DNA from: Candidatus Binatia bacterium | GTDB lineage: Bacteria; Desulfobacterota; Binatia; UBA1149; JAJCZL01 | Assembly (NCBI GenBank): GCA_028278325.1 | Contig: JANQEO010000220.1 | Coordinates: 1 to 35,710, forward strand | Length of the DNA stretch: 35,710 nucleotides | Direction of reading: 5' to 3' | Shown: positions 25,913 to 35,710 of the stretch, one piece after another | Layout: each line of letters opens with the position of its first letter | Position numbering within the stretch: position 1 is the stretch's first letter | Notes under the pieces: model-generated | Seen by the model: only the letters and a program-made list of their open reading frames with translations | What the model was told of the DNA's origin: nothing | Database searches by the model: none | Position numbers and translations under genes: made by a program

Positions 25913-26896
25913 ATGGCTTTGCTCGACGTGCGTGATCTGCAGACCGTTTTCGATACCAGTGATGGTGTCGCGCGTGCGGTCGACGGTGTCAGCTTCGCGG
26001 TCGAGCCGGGCGAGACGGTGGGCGTGGTGGGCGAGTCGGGGTGCGGAAAGAGTGTCACCGCGCTTTCCATCATGAGACTCATTCCATCCCCGCCGGGACG
26101 CATCGAGGCGGGGGCGATCGAATTTGACGGAGAGAGCCTTCTCGATTTACCCGAGGAGGGCATGCGTCGCATCCGTGGCAACGACATCGCCATGATCTTC
26201 CAGGAGCCGATGACATCGTTGAATCCGGTTCTGACCGTGGGTTTTCAGATAGCCGAGGCGGTGCGGCTCCACCGCGGGCTTTCCAAGTCCGAAGCGATTA
26301 CCGAGGCCGTTCGCATGCTGGAGCTGGTCGAGATCCCGGAGCCGGCGGCAAGGGCGGCCAGTTACCCCCATCAGCTTAGCGGCGGCATGCGGCAAAGGGT
26401 GATGATCGCGATGGCACTGTCCTGCGACCCCAGACTCTTGATCGCGGACGAGCCCACCACGGCATTGGACGTGACCATCGAAGCCCAGATCCTCGAGCTT
26501 TTGTCTTCCTTGCGGTCGCGCACGGGAATGTCCTTGCTGCTCATAACCCACGACCTCGGCGTGGTAGCCGAACAGGCTTCACGTGTCGTGGTCATGTACG
26601 CGGGGCGGGTCGTGGAGGAGGGGCCGGTCGACGATGTATTCAAGGAGCCGTTGCATCCCTACACGCGCGGGCTCCTGAATTCATTGCCGCGTATGGGAGA
26701 GGAACGGCGCGAGCTCGATCCGATTCCCGGCATCGTGCCTCAGCTCACCGAGCTGCCGAGCGGGTGCAGATTTCGTGACCGATGTCCGGTAGCGGTTTCG
26801 GAATGTGAGCGTGTGGATCCGCAATTGGAAACTTGCGGTCCGGGCCGCACCGTCGCTTGTCTGGTGGCAAGCCGCGACAAGGGAGCCGGGCAATGA
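25913..26896 (+). CDS. dppD: Dpp/Opp-type ABC transporter ATP-binding protein, DppD-like
   Basis: 327 residues. Walker [10 protein letters not shown]-loop [16 protein letters not shown] signature [15 protein letters not shown], Walker [14 protein letters not shown], and switch histidine [13 protein letters not shown] are all present. The C-terminal oligopeptide-transporter extension has the cysteine motif [14 protein letters not shown], which in related ATPases binds an iron-sulfur cluster. It powers the importer with the DppF-like subunit. Confidence 0.93.
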   Translation: MALLDVRDLQTVFDTSDGVARAVDGVSFAVEPGETVGVVGESGCGKSVTALSIMRLIPSPPGRIEAGAIEFDGESLLDLPEEGMRRIRGNDIAMIFQEPMTSLNPVLTVGFQIAEAVRLHRGLSKSEAITEAVRMLELVEIPEPAARAASYPHQLSGGMRQRVMIAMALSCDPRLLIADEPTTALDVTIEAQILELLSSLRSRTGMSLLLITHDLGVVAEQASRVVVMYAGRVVEEGPVDDVFKEPLHPYTRGLLNSLPRMGEERRELDPIPGIVPQLTELPSGCRFRDRCPVAVSECERVDPQLETCGPGRTVACLVASRDKGAGQ

Positions 26897-27855
26897 GCGA
26901 GTCTCTGGTTCGGGCCGCCGATCTGAGACGCTACTTCCGGGTGGGCGGGGGCACGGCTTTCGCGCGCCATGCGATCGTAAAGGCGGTCGACGGGGTGAAT
27001 CTGGAGATAGCCCCCGGCGAAACGCTCGGCATCGTCGGAGAGTCCGGCTGCGGCAAGTCCACACTGGGACGGTTGCTGTTGCGTCTTATCGAGCCCAGCG
27101 CGGGAAGCGTGGAGTTCGACGGCGTCGACATAGCTGCGCTTCGGCAAAGGGACATGCGCGCATTGCGCCGCAGGATGCAGATCGTCTTCCAGGATCCCTA
27201 CGCCTCGCTGAACCCGCGCATGAAAGTCGGCAACATCATCGGCGAGGGGATCAAGGTGCACCGCCTTGCAGAAGGCGCCGCGCTCAAGACCAGAGTCCTG
27301 GAGCTAATGGACCGGGTCGGCTTGGGGGCGGAAGCCTACGGGCGATATCCACACGAGTTCAGCGGAGGGCAGCGACAGCGTATCGGTATAGCCCGTGCTC
27401 TGGCCGTCAAGCCCGACTTCATCGTTGCCGACGAGCCGGTGTCGGCGCTGGACGTGTCCATCCAGGCTCAGATACTCAACCTCTTCCTCGAGCTACAGAA
27501 GGAAATGAGCCTGACCTACGCTTTCATTTCTCATGACCTTCGCGTCGTGGAGTACGTCAGCCACCGTGTCGCGGTCATGTACCTGGGGCGCATTGTGGAG
27601 GTGGCACCGTCTGACCGCCTCTACTCGGATCCGAGGCATCCTTATACGAAAGCGCTGCTGTCGTCTGTTCCCCGCGTCGAAGCGGGCCAACGTGTCGAGA
27701 GGATGGTCTTGGGAGGCGACGTGCCGAGTCCGATCTCACCGCCCAAGGGATGCCCGTTCCATCCCAGGTGTCCGATCGCCGAGGAACGCTGCAGCCGTGA
27801 GGTGCCCGTACTCGACGACGACGACGGCCACGCGACCGCCTGTCATCTGGTCTAG
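26893..27855 (+). CDS. dppF: Dpp/Opp-type ABC transporter ATP-binding protein, DppF-like
   Basis: 320 residues from ATG 26893, which overlaps the previous stop as ATGA. Walker [11 protein letters not shown]-loop [17 protein letters not shown] signature [15 protein letters not shown], Walker [15 protein letters not shown]-loop [13 protein letters not shown]. The tail [17 protein letters not shown] carries the cysteine motif. It completes a five-gene importer. The stop is 7 bp from the convergent rplS stop, with no clear terminator between them. Confidence 0.93.
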   Translation: MSESLVRAADLRRYFRVGGGTAFARHAIVKAVDGVNLEIAPGETLGIVGESGCGKSTLGRLLLRLIEPSAGSVEFDGVDIAALRQRDMRALRRRMQIVFQDPYASLNPRMKVGNIIGEGIKVHRLAEGAALKTRVLELMDRVGLGAEAYGRYPHEFSGGQRQRIGIARALAVKPDFIVADEPVSALDVSIQAQILNLFLELQKEMSLTYAFISHDLRVVEYVSHRVAVMYLGRIVEVAPSDRLYSDPRHPYTKALLSSVPRVEAGQRVERMVLGGDVPSPISPPKGCPFHPRCPIAEERCSREVPVLDDDDGHATACHLV

Positions 27856-27862
27856 GTGTCGG

Positions 27863-28210
27863 TCAGGTGGTCTCGCGCGAGCGGATTCGCGCGGCTTTAC
27901 CCGTCAGGCCACGCAGATAGTAGAGACGGCTGCGGCGCACGCGTCCGGGACTCTTGACCTCGATCTTCTCCACTCTGGGTGAGTAGAGAGGGAAGGTTCT
28001 TTCCACGCCGACCCCGTAGGAAGTCTTGCGGACCGTGAAGGAGCCTCGTACCGAGCCCTTGGTGCGGCGAATACACACGCCCTCGAAGACCTGAACCCTT
28101 TCCTTGTCGCCCTCGATGATCTTGGCGTGAACCCTGAGAGTATCGCCGGGCCTGAAGGACGGGAAAGTCTTGGTGCTTTGCTCGGCTTCGATCTTGTCGA
28201 TGATGTTCAT
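27863..28210 (-). CDS. rplS: 50S ribosomal protein L19
   Basis: 115 residues, [19 protein letters not shown] at the start, then [41 protein letters not shown] and the basic end [20 protein letters not shown]. This matches L19 over its whole length. The start ATG 28210 is preceded by GGAGAGGG; the open frame to 28237 is not needed. It is the last gene of the rpsP-trmD operon. Confidence 0.97.
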   Translation of the reverse strand: MNIIDKIEAEQSTKTFPSFRPGDTLRVHAKIIEGDKERVQVFEGVCIRRTKGSVRGSFTVRKTSYGVGVERTFPLYSPRVEKIEVKSPGRVRRSRLYYLRGLTGKAARIRSRETT

Positions 28211-28242
28211 GGGGCCCTCTCCGCGAAAAACAACCACTTCAT

Positions 28243-28803
28243 CTACCGGTTACCCAGCAGCCGGTCAAGGATGATGGCGGCCGCTGCCCTTACCGACAGG
28301 TGGTTGTAGGGGCCCGGGCCGTTTATGGGCGCCAGCCGGATAGGCATCGAGGCTATCAACTCGTCGGTCAAGCCCCAGCCGGTTCCAAGGACCAGCAGAT
28401 GGGGGTCACCGGGCTCCTTCAAGCGGCTCGCGAAATCTTCGTAGCCCACGGAGTCCGGCGCGCTTCTGGCACTCGTGGCCACCAGGATCGGGGTTTTGCC
28501 GGTCTCGTTCTCGATGTCGATCTCGACACCTTCGAGCGATCTTTCCAGCCGTACCAACGAGAGCGCCTCCTTGCGGTTCTCGTTGTATTCGGCCCCGTAG
28601 CCTTCGTCCCAGTGACGCAGGATCTTGCGGACCAGGCCGCGCAGAGCGTCGACCGGCGTGACGACGTAGAAGGACTTCACTCCATAGGTCGTGCAACTGC
28701 GCGCGATGTCGTGGACGTCTATGTTGGTTACCGACGTCGTGACCACCGCGCCGTTCTTGTCGTAGACGGGGTAGTGGAGAAGGGCGACGTTGAGATCAGC
28801 CAC
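28243..28803 (-). CDS. SPOUT-type RNA methyltransferase (PF09936-like)
   Basis: 186 residues from GTG 28803. The sequence [37 protein letters not shown], and the C-terminal [18 protein letters not shown] with [20 protein letters not shown] match the SAM-dependent RNA methyltransferase family encoded between trmD and rplS in deltaproteobacteria, Thermotogae and Aquificae. The C-terminal glycine-rich part would form the trefoil knot that binds SAM. Its start overlaps the trmD stop by 8 bp. The target nucleotide is not known to me. Family placement is fairly sure. Confidence 0.85.
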   Translation of the reverse strand: MADLNVALLHYPVYDKNGAVVTTSVTNIDVHDIARSCTTYGVKSFYVVTPVDALRGLVRKILRHWDEGYGAEYNENRKEALSLVRLERSLEGVEIDIENETGKTPILVATSARSAPDSVGYEDFASRLKEPGDPHLLVLGTGWGLTDELIASMPIRLAPINGPGPYNHLSVRAAAAIILDRLLGNR

Positions 28804-29497
28804 GGCCGCGCTCGCCGCCGGGTTTCTGCGCCAGCAGGTCGGGACGGCGCCGGCGGGTGCGGCTCTCGGCCTGTTCGGCTCTCCAGCGTTCGATCTTGGC
28901 GTGGTCGCCGGAGGTCAAGACCTCGGGCACCCGCATCCCTTTGAACTCCTCTGGGCGAGTATACTGGGGATACTCGAGCAAGCCGGCGGAGAAGGATTCG
29001 TCGAGGCTGGATTCGTCGCTGCCCAGGACACCGGGGATGAGACGTCCCACGCTCTCGATGACTATCAGAGCTGCGGCCTCGCCTCCTGTCAGCACGTAGT
29101 CGCCGACGGAAAGTTCCTCGTCGAACAGGCCCCGCACCCTTTCATCCACGCCTTCGTAGCGGCCGCAGAACAGCAGAATGGAATCGTAGCCGGCGAGGCG
29201 TCTTGCGGTCGCCTGATCGTAACGCTTGCCTTGCGGCGTCATCAGGACCTTGAGGTCGGCGCCGCATCGTGAGGAGACGTCCTCGATGGCTGCGTAGATG
29301 GGCTCGGGGCGCATCACCATCCCTGGTCCACCGCCATAGGGAGCATCGTCGACCTTGTGTATGCTGCCGCCGCAATAGTCGCGAAGTTGATGGTTGGTCA
29401 CGGTCATCAACCCGGACTCGAGCGCCTTGCCGATGACCCCGCACCGGGTGGCGGCGTCGATCATCTCCGGAAACAGCGTCACGATCTCGAATCTCAT
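28796..29497 (-). CDS. trmD: tRNA (guanine37-N1)-methyltransferase
   Basis: 233 residues. [20 protein letters not shown] at the start, [17 protein letters not shown], the knot segment [14 protein letters not shown], and [20 protein letters not shown] are diagnostic of TrmD, which methylates G37 of tRNAs to prevent +1 frameshifts. ATG 29497 begins 1 bp after the rimM stop, so translation is probably coupled. The frame extends to 29539, but this start gives the conserved N-terminus. Confidence 0.97.
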   Translation of the reverse strand: MRFEIVTLFPEMIDAATRCGVIGKALESGLMTVTNHQLRDYCGGSIHKVDDAPYGGGPGMVMRPEPIYAAIEDVSSRCGADLKVLMTPQGKRYDQATARRLAGYDSILLFCGRYEGVDERVRGLFDEELSVGDYVLTGGEAAALIVIESVGRLIPGVLGSDESSLDESFSAGLLEYPQYTRPEEFKGMRVPEVLTSGDHAKIERWRAEQAESRTRRRRPDLLAQKPGGERGRG

Positions 29498-29498
29498 G

Positions 29499-30080
29499 TC
29501 AGCTACGCTTCTTGTCCGTCCCGCTGTACGCGAGACCATCTGCTTCGACCTTTATCCTGCGGTCGGTGACGTCGACATCGAGGATTACACCTGCGACCGC
29601 CGGAGCGAGCACCTCGCCCTCATCGCCGCTGATCACGTAAACGTCGTTGGCTCCGGTCTTGAGTATCTCGGTCACGGTGCCGAAGTCCTTGCCGTCTTCC
29701 GCGACTACGCTGCAGCCGATCAGGTCGTGCTCGTAATATTCTCCGTCGCCCAAGCTCGGTAGTTGGTCTGCGTCCATGTACACGTCGGCGCCTACGATGG
29801 TTTCGGCCTTGGTACGATCGTCTATGCCGCCCACCTTCACCAGCTTTCCGCCGCGGGTGGGGCCGGCCGACACTACCTCCGCCGAGATGTCGGTGTTGGC
29901 GGCTCTCAACTCTATGGGCTTGCCCGGCGCGATCGCGCCGGCCATGGATGGGTCGACCGCGATGACGAGGGACCCACGCACGCCGTGGGCCCGGGTCACC
30001 TTGCCGACTCTAATCAGAGCTGTCGATGCTTTGCCGCGCTCAGTCCTCGATGATCTCGAGAATGACTTTGGTGTTGGCAC
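29499..30080 (-). CDS. rimM: 16S rRNA processing protein RimM
   Basis: The conserved part begins [21 protein letters not shown] (RimM domain) and continues to a PRC barrel ([51 protein letters not shown]). RimM binds S19 and assists 30S head assembly. The only ATG/GTG/TTG available in frame is GTG 30080, which overlaps the preceding KH gene by 41 bp and adds ~22 unconserved residues. The alternative is a non-standard codon such as CTG or ATT just before the domain. Function is sure, start is not. Confidence 0.9.
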   Translation of the reverse strand: MPTPKSFSRSSRTERGKASTALIRVGKVTRAHGVRGSLVIAVDPSMAGAIAPGKPIELRAANTDISAEVVSAGPTRGGKLVKVGGIDDRTKAETIVGADVYMDADQLPSLGDGEYYEHDLIGCSVVAEDGKDFGTVTEILKTGANDVYVISGDEGEVLAPAVAGVILDVDVTDRRIKVEADGLAYSGTDKKRS

Positions 30081-30372
30081 GCGACGCCGCAGCGTTGAGG
30101 AGGGTTCGCAGAGACTTGGCGGTCCTACCCTGTTTGCCGATGACTCTGCCGAGATCGTTCTTGTCGACGCGCAACTCCAGAATCGAAGAGTCGTCGCTCT
30201 CGCTCTCGGTTACGTGAACTGCGTCAGGTTTGGTGACGAGCTTTTGTGCGATGAACTCGAGGAGACCCTTGAGGGCCGTGCCCTGGCTCTTGATCGCGTC
30301 TAGCTCGGCAACCCCGCCTGCTTCATCAGCCTGGCTACGGTCGGTGTTGGTTTCGCTCCCTTCTTCAACCAT
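30040..30372 (-). CDS. khpA: KH-domain RNA-binding protein KhpA
   Basis: The C-terminal ~78 residues are a KH protein: [21 protein letters not shown], then [20 protein letters not shown] with the GxxG loop GKQG, then [19 protein letters not shown]. KhpA binds RNA broadly and is normally encoded next to rpsP, as here. The only standard in-frame start is ATG 30372, which overlaps rpsP by 73 bp and adds a ~35-residue tail. Typical KhpA would begin near 30275, where no ATG, GTG or TTG exists. Identification is sure, the start is unresolved. Confidence 0.88.
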   Translation of the reverse strand: MVEEGSETNTDRSQADEAGGVAELDAIKSQGTALKGLLEFIAQKLVTKPDAVHVTESESDDSSILELRVDKNDLGRVIGKQGRTAKSLRTLLNAAASRANTKVILEIIED

Positions 30373-30545
30373 GAGCTGATCGTCTCCCCGTCGAGCTTTA
30401 CCTCGGCTGGTTCGTTTAGAGGATTATAAGTCCCAACGACAGCGAGGTTTCGACCGTCCCTCGGGGCGCGCACGTCGGCCACTACAACTCTGTAGAACGG
30501 CCTTTTCTTGCTGCCGTGCCTCGCTAGTCTGATCTTGACGGCCAT
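30300..30545 (-). CDS. rpsP: 30S ribosomal protein S16
   Basis: 81 residues. [20 protein letters not shown], then [23 protein letters not shown], and [15 protein letters not shown], which is full-length S16. ATG 30545 is preceded by GGGAG at a good distance; the frame to 30587 is not conserved. It is the first gene of the rpsP-khpA-rimM-trmD-methyltransferase-rplS operon. The leader 30546-30664 holds no promoter I can defend. Confidence 0.96.
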   Translation of the reverse strand: MAVKIRLARHGSKKRPFYRVVVADVRAPRDGRNLAVVGTYNPLNEPAEVKLDGETISSWLKKGAKPTPTVARLMKQAGLPS

Positions 30546-30664
30546 CCGGATCTCCCTTCTTATCCTGCGCCAGCCCCCTTTTCCCATTCTTCCGCCAGTT
30601 TGTCCACACTTGGCTCACTTGGGGGAAGGGGCTTTGGGGCCGGCATCTTGAATGCCAGCTAAAC

Positions 30665-30708
30665 AAAAGGCCCCCCGGGACCCTATGGCCGAGGTCCCGG
30701 GGGGCCTT
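30665..30708 (-). terminator. Rho-independent terminator after groEL
   Basis: A 16-bp inverted repeat (30667-30682 with 30693-30708) surrounds a ~10-nt loop, with an extremely GC-rich core. On the minus strand the stem ends in TTTTGTTT. It stands 28 bp beyond the groEL stop and ahead of the rpsP operon. Confidence 0.9.
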
Positions 30709-30735
30709 GTCCTACCTAATGAAAGGCTTTGGTTT

Positions 30736-32385
<1,650 letters not shown>

Positions 32386-32406
32386 CTAAAATATGTGTTG
32401 TGAGTC

Positions 32407-32697
32407 CTAGGCTTCGATGACTCCGAGGATGTCGTCCTCGCGCATGATCAAGTGCTCGACGCCGTTGATGTTGATTTCGTTACCGGCGTACTTGCCGAAC
32501 AGGACGCGGTCGCCCTTCTTGATGTCGGGCTTCGTGGTCGTACCGTCCTCGTTGACCTTGCCTTTGCCGACCGAGACCACCTTGCCTTCTTGGGGTTTTT
32601 CCTTGGCGGTGTCGGGAATGATGATCCCGCCAGCGCTGACTTCCTCTTCGTCGATTCGCTTCACGATGACGCGATCGTGCAAAGGTCGAATCTTCAT
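32407..32697 (-). CDS. groS: Co-chaperonin GroES (Hsp10)
   Basis: 96 residues: [20 protein letters not shown], the mobile loop [38 protein letters not shown] and the end [14 protein letters not shown] strong AGGAGG lies 10-15 nt upstream of the ATG. It caps the GroEL ring. Confidence 0.98.
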   Translation of the reverse strand: MKIRPLHDRVIVKRIDEEEVSAGGIIIPDTAKEKPQEGKVVSVGKGKVNEDGTTTKPDIKKGDRVLFGKYAGNEININGVEHLIMREDDILGVIEA

Positions 32698-32780
32698 GTT
32701 CTGCTTGCCTCCTGAATTTCCTACGGTTTTTTCGGGTCTCGGGCCTCAATGGCGGGCCCTGAGATGAACAAATCCATCGA

Positions 32781-32808
32781 ACCTTAATTACGGCCGGTCG
32801 ATTGTCAA
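32781..32808 (-). promoter_or_regulatory. Possible promoter of groES-groEL
   Basis: A perfect -35 TTGACA (32808-32803, minus strand) is followed at 12 nt by TAATTA and at 16 nt by TAAGGT. Neither is an ideal -10, so the exact core is uncertain. No CIRCE repeat and no good sigma32 -10 (CCCCAT) is visible between 32698 and 32852. Confidence 0.4.
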
Positions 32809-32852
32809 GCCGGAACTCGGCAGATTTTTTGAGGGATTTCGGGCGGTTCCCG

Positions 32853-33122
32853 TCAGCGCCTTCTGGCCAGCTCCTCGGCGTACTGCCGGTAGAGGATGTC
32901 CCACTCCATGCTGCCCTCGGGCACGGAACGCTTCAGGGAGGCGATTCGGGCCCTGACGGCGGCATCGATCTCCTTGTCGGCCTGGAATCGGCGCTTCAGT
33001 CCCTCGTTGACGGCCCGGACGGCTTTGCCCTCGTCGAGCACCTTGATCCCCGGGGCCTTCTTGAGTCCGGCCACGGCTGCCAGCGACAGCGCCTCGATCC
33101 TGGCGTCGCGCAGGTGCTTCAC
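32853..33122 (-). CDS. DUF507 family protein (second copy)
   Basis: 89 residues from GTG 33122, overlapping the stop of the first DUF507 gene as GTGA. The sequence KHLRDARIEALSLAAVAGLK, IKVLDEGKAVRAVNEGLKR, DKEIDAAVRARIASLKRSVP and GSMEWDILYRQYAEELARRR matches the DUF507 pattern of helices with a basic C-terminus. The function of the family is not known. The longer open frame to 33470 is a shadow of the neighbouring gene. Confidence 0.8.
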   Translation of the reverse strand: MKHLRDARIEALSLAAVAGLKKAPGIKVLDEGKAVRAVNEGLKRRFQADKEIDAAVRARIASLKRSVPEGSMEWDILYRQYAEELARRR

Positions 33123-33382
33123 AGCACGAATCCCCTCTGTTTGGCTATCCTTTCCTTGAGTCCCGCCAGCAGCTTGCCCTTGTCCATGCCGGCGGTGGAA
33201 GGCAGGGACTCCAGGGTCCTTTCGGCTTCCCGGGCGATGGCCGCCTCCTCGTCGAAGTTGGCCTTGATGATCTCGGCCAACAGGGAGGTCAGGGCCGCTC
33301 GATCCCCCTCGACGGCCGGGTCGTCGGCCGCCGTAAGCGCGACGGCGATTTCCGCGGCAACCTGTTCGATACCGGAGGGCAT
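33119..33382 (-). CDS. DUF507 family protein (first copy)
   Basis: 87 residues from ATG 33382: MPSGIEQVAAEIAVALTAAD, AALTSLLAEIIKANFDEEAA, IAREAERTLESLPSTAGMDK and GKLLAGLKERIAKQRGFVL. Predicted all-helical, it is a typical DUF507 member with paired start and stop (GTGA overlap) to the second copy. The two may form a heterodimer, by analogy with other tandem short paralogues; this is inference. The 270-bp region 33383-33652 upstream contains a plus-strand promoter but no further gene. Confidence 0.8.
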   Translation of the reverse strand: MPSGIEQVAAEIAVALTAADDPAVEGDRAALTSLLAEIIKANFDEEAAIAREAERTLESLPSTAGMDKGKLLAGLKERIAKQRGFVL

Positions 33383-33463
33383 GAGAGCGCAGATTGTCAG
33401 AAGCGCCCGGTTGGGTCGAGAAACGACCGACCACGGACGCGAGCCTTTGCTGCCCCGCCGACA

Positions 33464-33492
33464 TTGACAACCCGCCAGCCAGGTGACGTAAT
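33464..33492 (+). promoter_or_regulatory. Sigma70-type promoter upstream of the LD-carboxypeptidase gene
   Basis: TTGACA (33464-33469), a 17-nt spacer and CGTAAT (33487-33492; TAAT core) give a good match. The leader to GTG 33653 would be about 150 nt, in which I see no recognised riboswitch. Confidence 0.55.
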
Positions 33493-33652
33493 TGTTGCGG
33501 CTCGCAAAGGTTTCGGCCTCAGCCGGGCCCGTTTCCATGCTCTTTCTCGTGTCTCCACGCGCAAGCTTTGGCCCAAGATTCAGTGCACCGTTTGGCCCGG
33601 GGTTTGCCCCTGGTTTTGCGCCGAGGCGCCCTCCAACGAGAACGCGTTCGTC

Positions 33653-34561
33653 GTGACAGCCAAGCCCCGCCACCTGAGGTCCGGTGATAAGGTAGGTCTG
33701 GTGGAGCCGTCAGGTGCTTGCGACCGTGGACGCCTCGAGCTCGGCTGCCGTGTCCTCGAGTCCTGGGGGCTCGAAGTTGCGCCGTTGGCACACGGCAAGA
33801 CCAACCGTTACTTCGGAGCCGACGACCGAAGCCGCGCCGAGGCGCTGAGCGCCGCTTTTTCGGATCCCGACATCGACGCGATACTCGCAGTGCGCGGCGG
33901 CTATGGATGCGCTCGACTGCTCGATCACTTCGATTGCGGGGTGGCGGCCGCCAATCCCAAGATATTCGTAGGGTTCAGCGACGTAAGCCTGCTCCTCACC
34001 CGGCTGTTGCAGGATGCCTGCCTGACCTGTTTTCACGGCCCCATGATCGCTGCCGACTTTCCTCGTCTCGACGACGAGGCCAAGGACGCTTTCCGCCGCT
34101 TCCTCTTCGGTGAGCCTGCATGGTTCGGAGGTGAGGCGGGTGAGGTGTGGCGGCCGGGAAGCGGCCGCGGCCGCCTCACCGGCGGTTGCTTGTCGGTCAT
34201 GGTCACGGGCCTCGGCACTGCCTACGAGATTGAAACCACCGGTGCCGTGTTGTTCATCGAGGATGTCGCCGAGAGGCCCTATCGTATCGACCGCATGATG
34301 ACCCATCTCCGCCAGGCCGGTAAGTTCGATGACCTGGCGGGCGTCGTATTCGGCCCCATGGTCGACTGCGATGGCGGCGAGGGTTCCCCCGTGCTCCGCG
34401 AGATCTGTCTGGAGGCGCTCGACGGCATCTCCTGTCCGGTGTTGTTCGGGTTGGACGCCGGCCACGGATCCGCCAACACCGTCCTGCCTTTCGGTTGTGA
34501 CGTCGAAGTCGACGGCGATTCCGGCAAAGTCGAGTTGCTGGAGTCTCCCTTCCGGGACTGA
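33653..34561 (+). CDS. ldcA: LD-carboxypeptidase (muramoyltetrapeptide carboxypeptidase, S66 family)
   Basis: 302 residues from GTG 33653. The N-terminus LRSGDKVGLVEPSGAC, the nucleophile segment KIFVGFSDVSLLLTRL (Ser), FHGPMIAADF, the acid in VLFIEDVAERPYRIDRMMTHL (Glu), and the histidine in LFGLDAGHGSANTVLPFG make up the S66 Ser-Glu-His triad. The enzyme removes the terminal D-alanine from murein tetrapeptides during cell-wall recycling in the cytoplasm. The frame is open to 33464, but the conserved domain begins just after 33653; the ribosome binding site is weak. It is 3 bp upstream of the serine hydrolase gene. Confidence 0.92.
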   Translation: MTAKPRHLRSGDKVGLVEPSGACDRGRLELGCRVLESWGLEVAPLAHGKTNRYFGADDRSRAEALSAAFSDPDIDAILAVRGGYGCARLLDHFDCGVAAANPKIFVGFSDVSLLLTRLLQDACLTCFHGPMIAADFPRLDDEAKDAFRRFLFGEPAWFGGEAGEVWRPGSGRGRLTGGCLSVMVTGLGTAYEIETTGAVLFIEDVAERPYRIDRMMTHLRQAGKFDDLAGVVFGPMVDCDGGEGSPVLREICLEALDGISCPVLFGLDAGHGSANTVLPFGCDVEVDGDSGKVELLESPFRD

Positions 34562-34564
34562 AAT

Positions 34565-35701
34565 GTGGACGGGCCGTCGGTGACTACCACGATTCCCTGT
34601 TGGACGAGCGTCGAGCAAGCTCTGGATCAGGCCGTGTCCTCGGGCGTGACTCCCGCGGTCAGTCTGCTCGTCGCCCGTGGAGGAGAGATCCTGTTCGAGT
34701 CCGGCGCCGGTGGCCAAGAAGGATCGGCCACCGTCTTTGATCTCTCGTCTCTGACCAAACCTCTGGTAACCGCCGTCTCGGTCATGATTCTGGCGGCTGA
34801 TGGGCGTCTGTCCTTCGATCAGCCGGTCGTGGAGGTCCTGCCGGAATTCGATGCGCCCGCTGAGGGCGGCGGACAGCCTGCGCGCAGCGAGGTCACCGTG
34901 CGTCACCTGCTCAGCCACAGTTCAGGGCTTCCGTGGTGGGCACCCTTTTACGAGGATGTAAGCGCCGGTGAACTCGGTGCCACGGAGGAGGGCAAGCAGC
35001 TGGTCTATCGTCTTGCGGCGGCCCAGCCTCTGGAGGCCGAGGTCGGGGCAACCGCGGTCTACAGCGACGTCGGCTACATCCTGCTCGGGTGGATGATTGA
35101 GCGAATCACGGGCATGCCGCTGGACGAGTTTGCCAGCAGCCGCATTCTTCTCCCGCTGGGGCTGGGCAGTGCCGGCTTCCGCCGGATACGCCGGCCGCTC
35201 GCGAGCATGGCCGCCGGCGAGATCGCGCCCTGCGGGCCCTGCGACTGGCGAGGCGCGCACGTGCACGGCTTCGTTCATGACCGCAACGCTCACGCCATGG
35301 GCGGCGTGGCCGGTCACGCGGGCTTGTTCGCGACGGCCCGCGACGTTCACTTGATCGTACTCGACCACCTACGAGCCCTGAACGACGCGGGAGTGATCCT
35401 GGGCAGACCCCAGGTCGAGTACTGCTGGTCTAGCGCCAACCGTGTGTCCGGCAGCACCTGGCAGCCCGGATGGGATACTCCCACCCCGGGAGCGTCTTCG
35501 GCGGGCCGCTTCGTTTCCGACGATGCCGTCGGCCACCTCGGCTTTACTGGCACGTCGGTTTGGATCGACCGCCGGCGCGGAGTCCATGTCGTTCTTCTGA
35601 CCAACCGTGTCGAGGCCGGTGAAGACATGGAGGGGATACGGCGGCTGCGGCCACTGGTTCACGATGCGGTGTTTTCCACCGTCGACGGAGTCTCGCGATG
35701 A
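34565..35701 (+). CDS. Beta-lactamase-fold serine hydrolase (class C/PBP4 family)
   Basis: 378 residues. SxxK active site SSLTKP (Ser62, Lys65), the second motif Tyr in YSDVGYILLGWMIERITGMP, and a third motif HLGFTGTSVWID in place of KTG. No signal peptide is visible, so the enzyme may be cytoplasmic, unlike true beta-lactamases. Between ldcA and a likely mpl it may act on murein peptides. Start is GTG 34565, 3 bp after the ldcA stop; the stop overlaps the next start as ATGA. Confidence 0.88.
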   Translation: MDGPSVTTTIPCWTSVEQALDQAVSSGVTPAVSLLVARGGEILFESGAGGQEGSATVFDLSSLTKPLVTAVSVMILAADGRLSFDQPVVEVLPEFDAPAEGGGQPARSEVTVRHLLSHSSGLPWWAPFYEDVSAGELGATEEGKQLVYRLAAAQPLEAEVGATAVYSDVGYILLGWMIERITGMPLDEFASSRILLPLGLGSAGFRRIRRPLASMAAGEIAPCGPCDWRGAHVHGFVHDRNAHAMGGVAGHAGLFATARDVHLIVLDHLRALNDAGVILGRPQVEYCWSSANRVSGSTWQPGWDTPTPGASSAGRFVSDDAVGHLGFTGTSVWIDRRRGVHVVLLTNRVEAGEDMEGIRRLRPLVHDAVFSTVDGVSR

Positions 35702-35710
35702 AGATCCACT
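35698..35710 (+). CDS. Start of a downstream gene, possibly mpl (partial)
   Basis: ATG at 35698 overlaps the serine hydrolase TGA and begins MKIH before the window ends. UDP-N-acetylmuramate:tripeptide ligase (Mpl), which reuses recycled murein tripeptide, usually begins M-(K/R)-I-H, and the preceding ldcA makes its tripeptide. Four codons cannot prove this. Confidence 0.4.

Noticed and set aside
32698..32852. CIRCE element upstream of groES
   Set aside because: No TTAGCACTC-N9-GAGTGCTAA repeat or close variant is present.
32853..33470. A 205-residue protein covering the second DUF507 gene
   Set aside because: Its first 116 residues are the out-of-frame shadow of the first DUF507 gene; only the part from GTG 33122 is family-like.

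Overview
The window is a compact, GC-rich bacterial chromosomal segment. Genes are tightly packed on both strands, and I see no tRNA, rRNA, CRISPR array, insertion sequence or phage gene. The best lineage guess is a Gram-negative deltaproteobacterium in the broad sense. This is inferred from the block rpsP-khpA-rimM-trmD-(PF09936-type RNA methyltransferase)-rplS, two tandem DUF507 genes, many lipoproteins, an outer-membrane barrel, a LolB-like lipoprotein and murein-recycling enzymes. The sequence does not fix the phylum.

Layout. 1-2589: partial DHH phosphoesterase, Gfo/Idh/MocA oxidoreductase, endonuclease III. 2594-7832 (-): a three-gene operon of a zinc-ribbon/TPR membrane protein, a MoxR/CbbQ AAA+ ATPase and a 1052-residue NorD/CbbO-type VWA protein. 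7981-10296: LPG-synthase-type flippase and patatin phospholipase, convergent. 10420-12196 (-): two tandem DsbA-like thioredoxin-fold lipoprotein genes, each with a strong terminator. 12259-14286 (-): a PEP-carboxykinase-fold P-loop protein with a near-consensus promoter. 14492-16401: JAMM metallopeptidase, small OM barrel, alpha/beta hydrolase. 16403-18982: miaB (-) divergent from moaB-moaD-moaE (+). 18972-19733: polytopic membrane protein (-). 19821-27855 (+): TPR lipoprotein, LolB-like lipoprotein and a complete Dpp/Opp-type peptide ABC transporter. 27863-30545 (-): the ribosomal protein/tRNA modification operon. 30736-32697 (-): groES-groEL. 32853-33382 (-): two DUF507 genes. 33653-35710 (+): LD-carboxypeptidase, serine beta-lactamase-fold hydrolase and the first four codons of a gene that may be mpl.

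Main discovery candidate. The distal dsbA-like gene (12106 down to 11366) is interrupted only by an in-frame UGA, exactly where its neighbouring paralogue encodes the first cysteine of the CPFC active site. The reading frame continues intact for 146 codons with many synonymous differences from the paralogue. Immediately after the UGA the RNA can form a hairpin with a bulged U and an AG-starting apical loop, resembling a bacterial SECIS element. The cysteine paralogue has lost that pairing. I therefore read it as a selenocysteine-containing (UxxC) DsbA-like lipoprotein beside its cysteine twin, not as a pseudogene. No selA/selB/selC/selD is in the window, so the machinery must be sought elsewhere in the genome.

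Other points of interest are a MoaD whose Gly-Gly is followed by 12 extra residues, non-canonical start regions in khpA and rimM, a possibly leaderless miaB, and mosaic sequence identity between the two dsbA copies.
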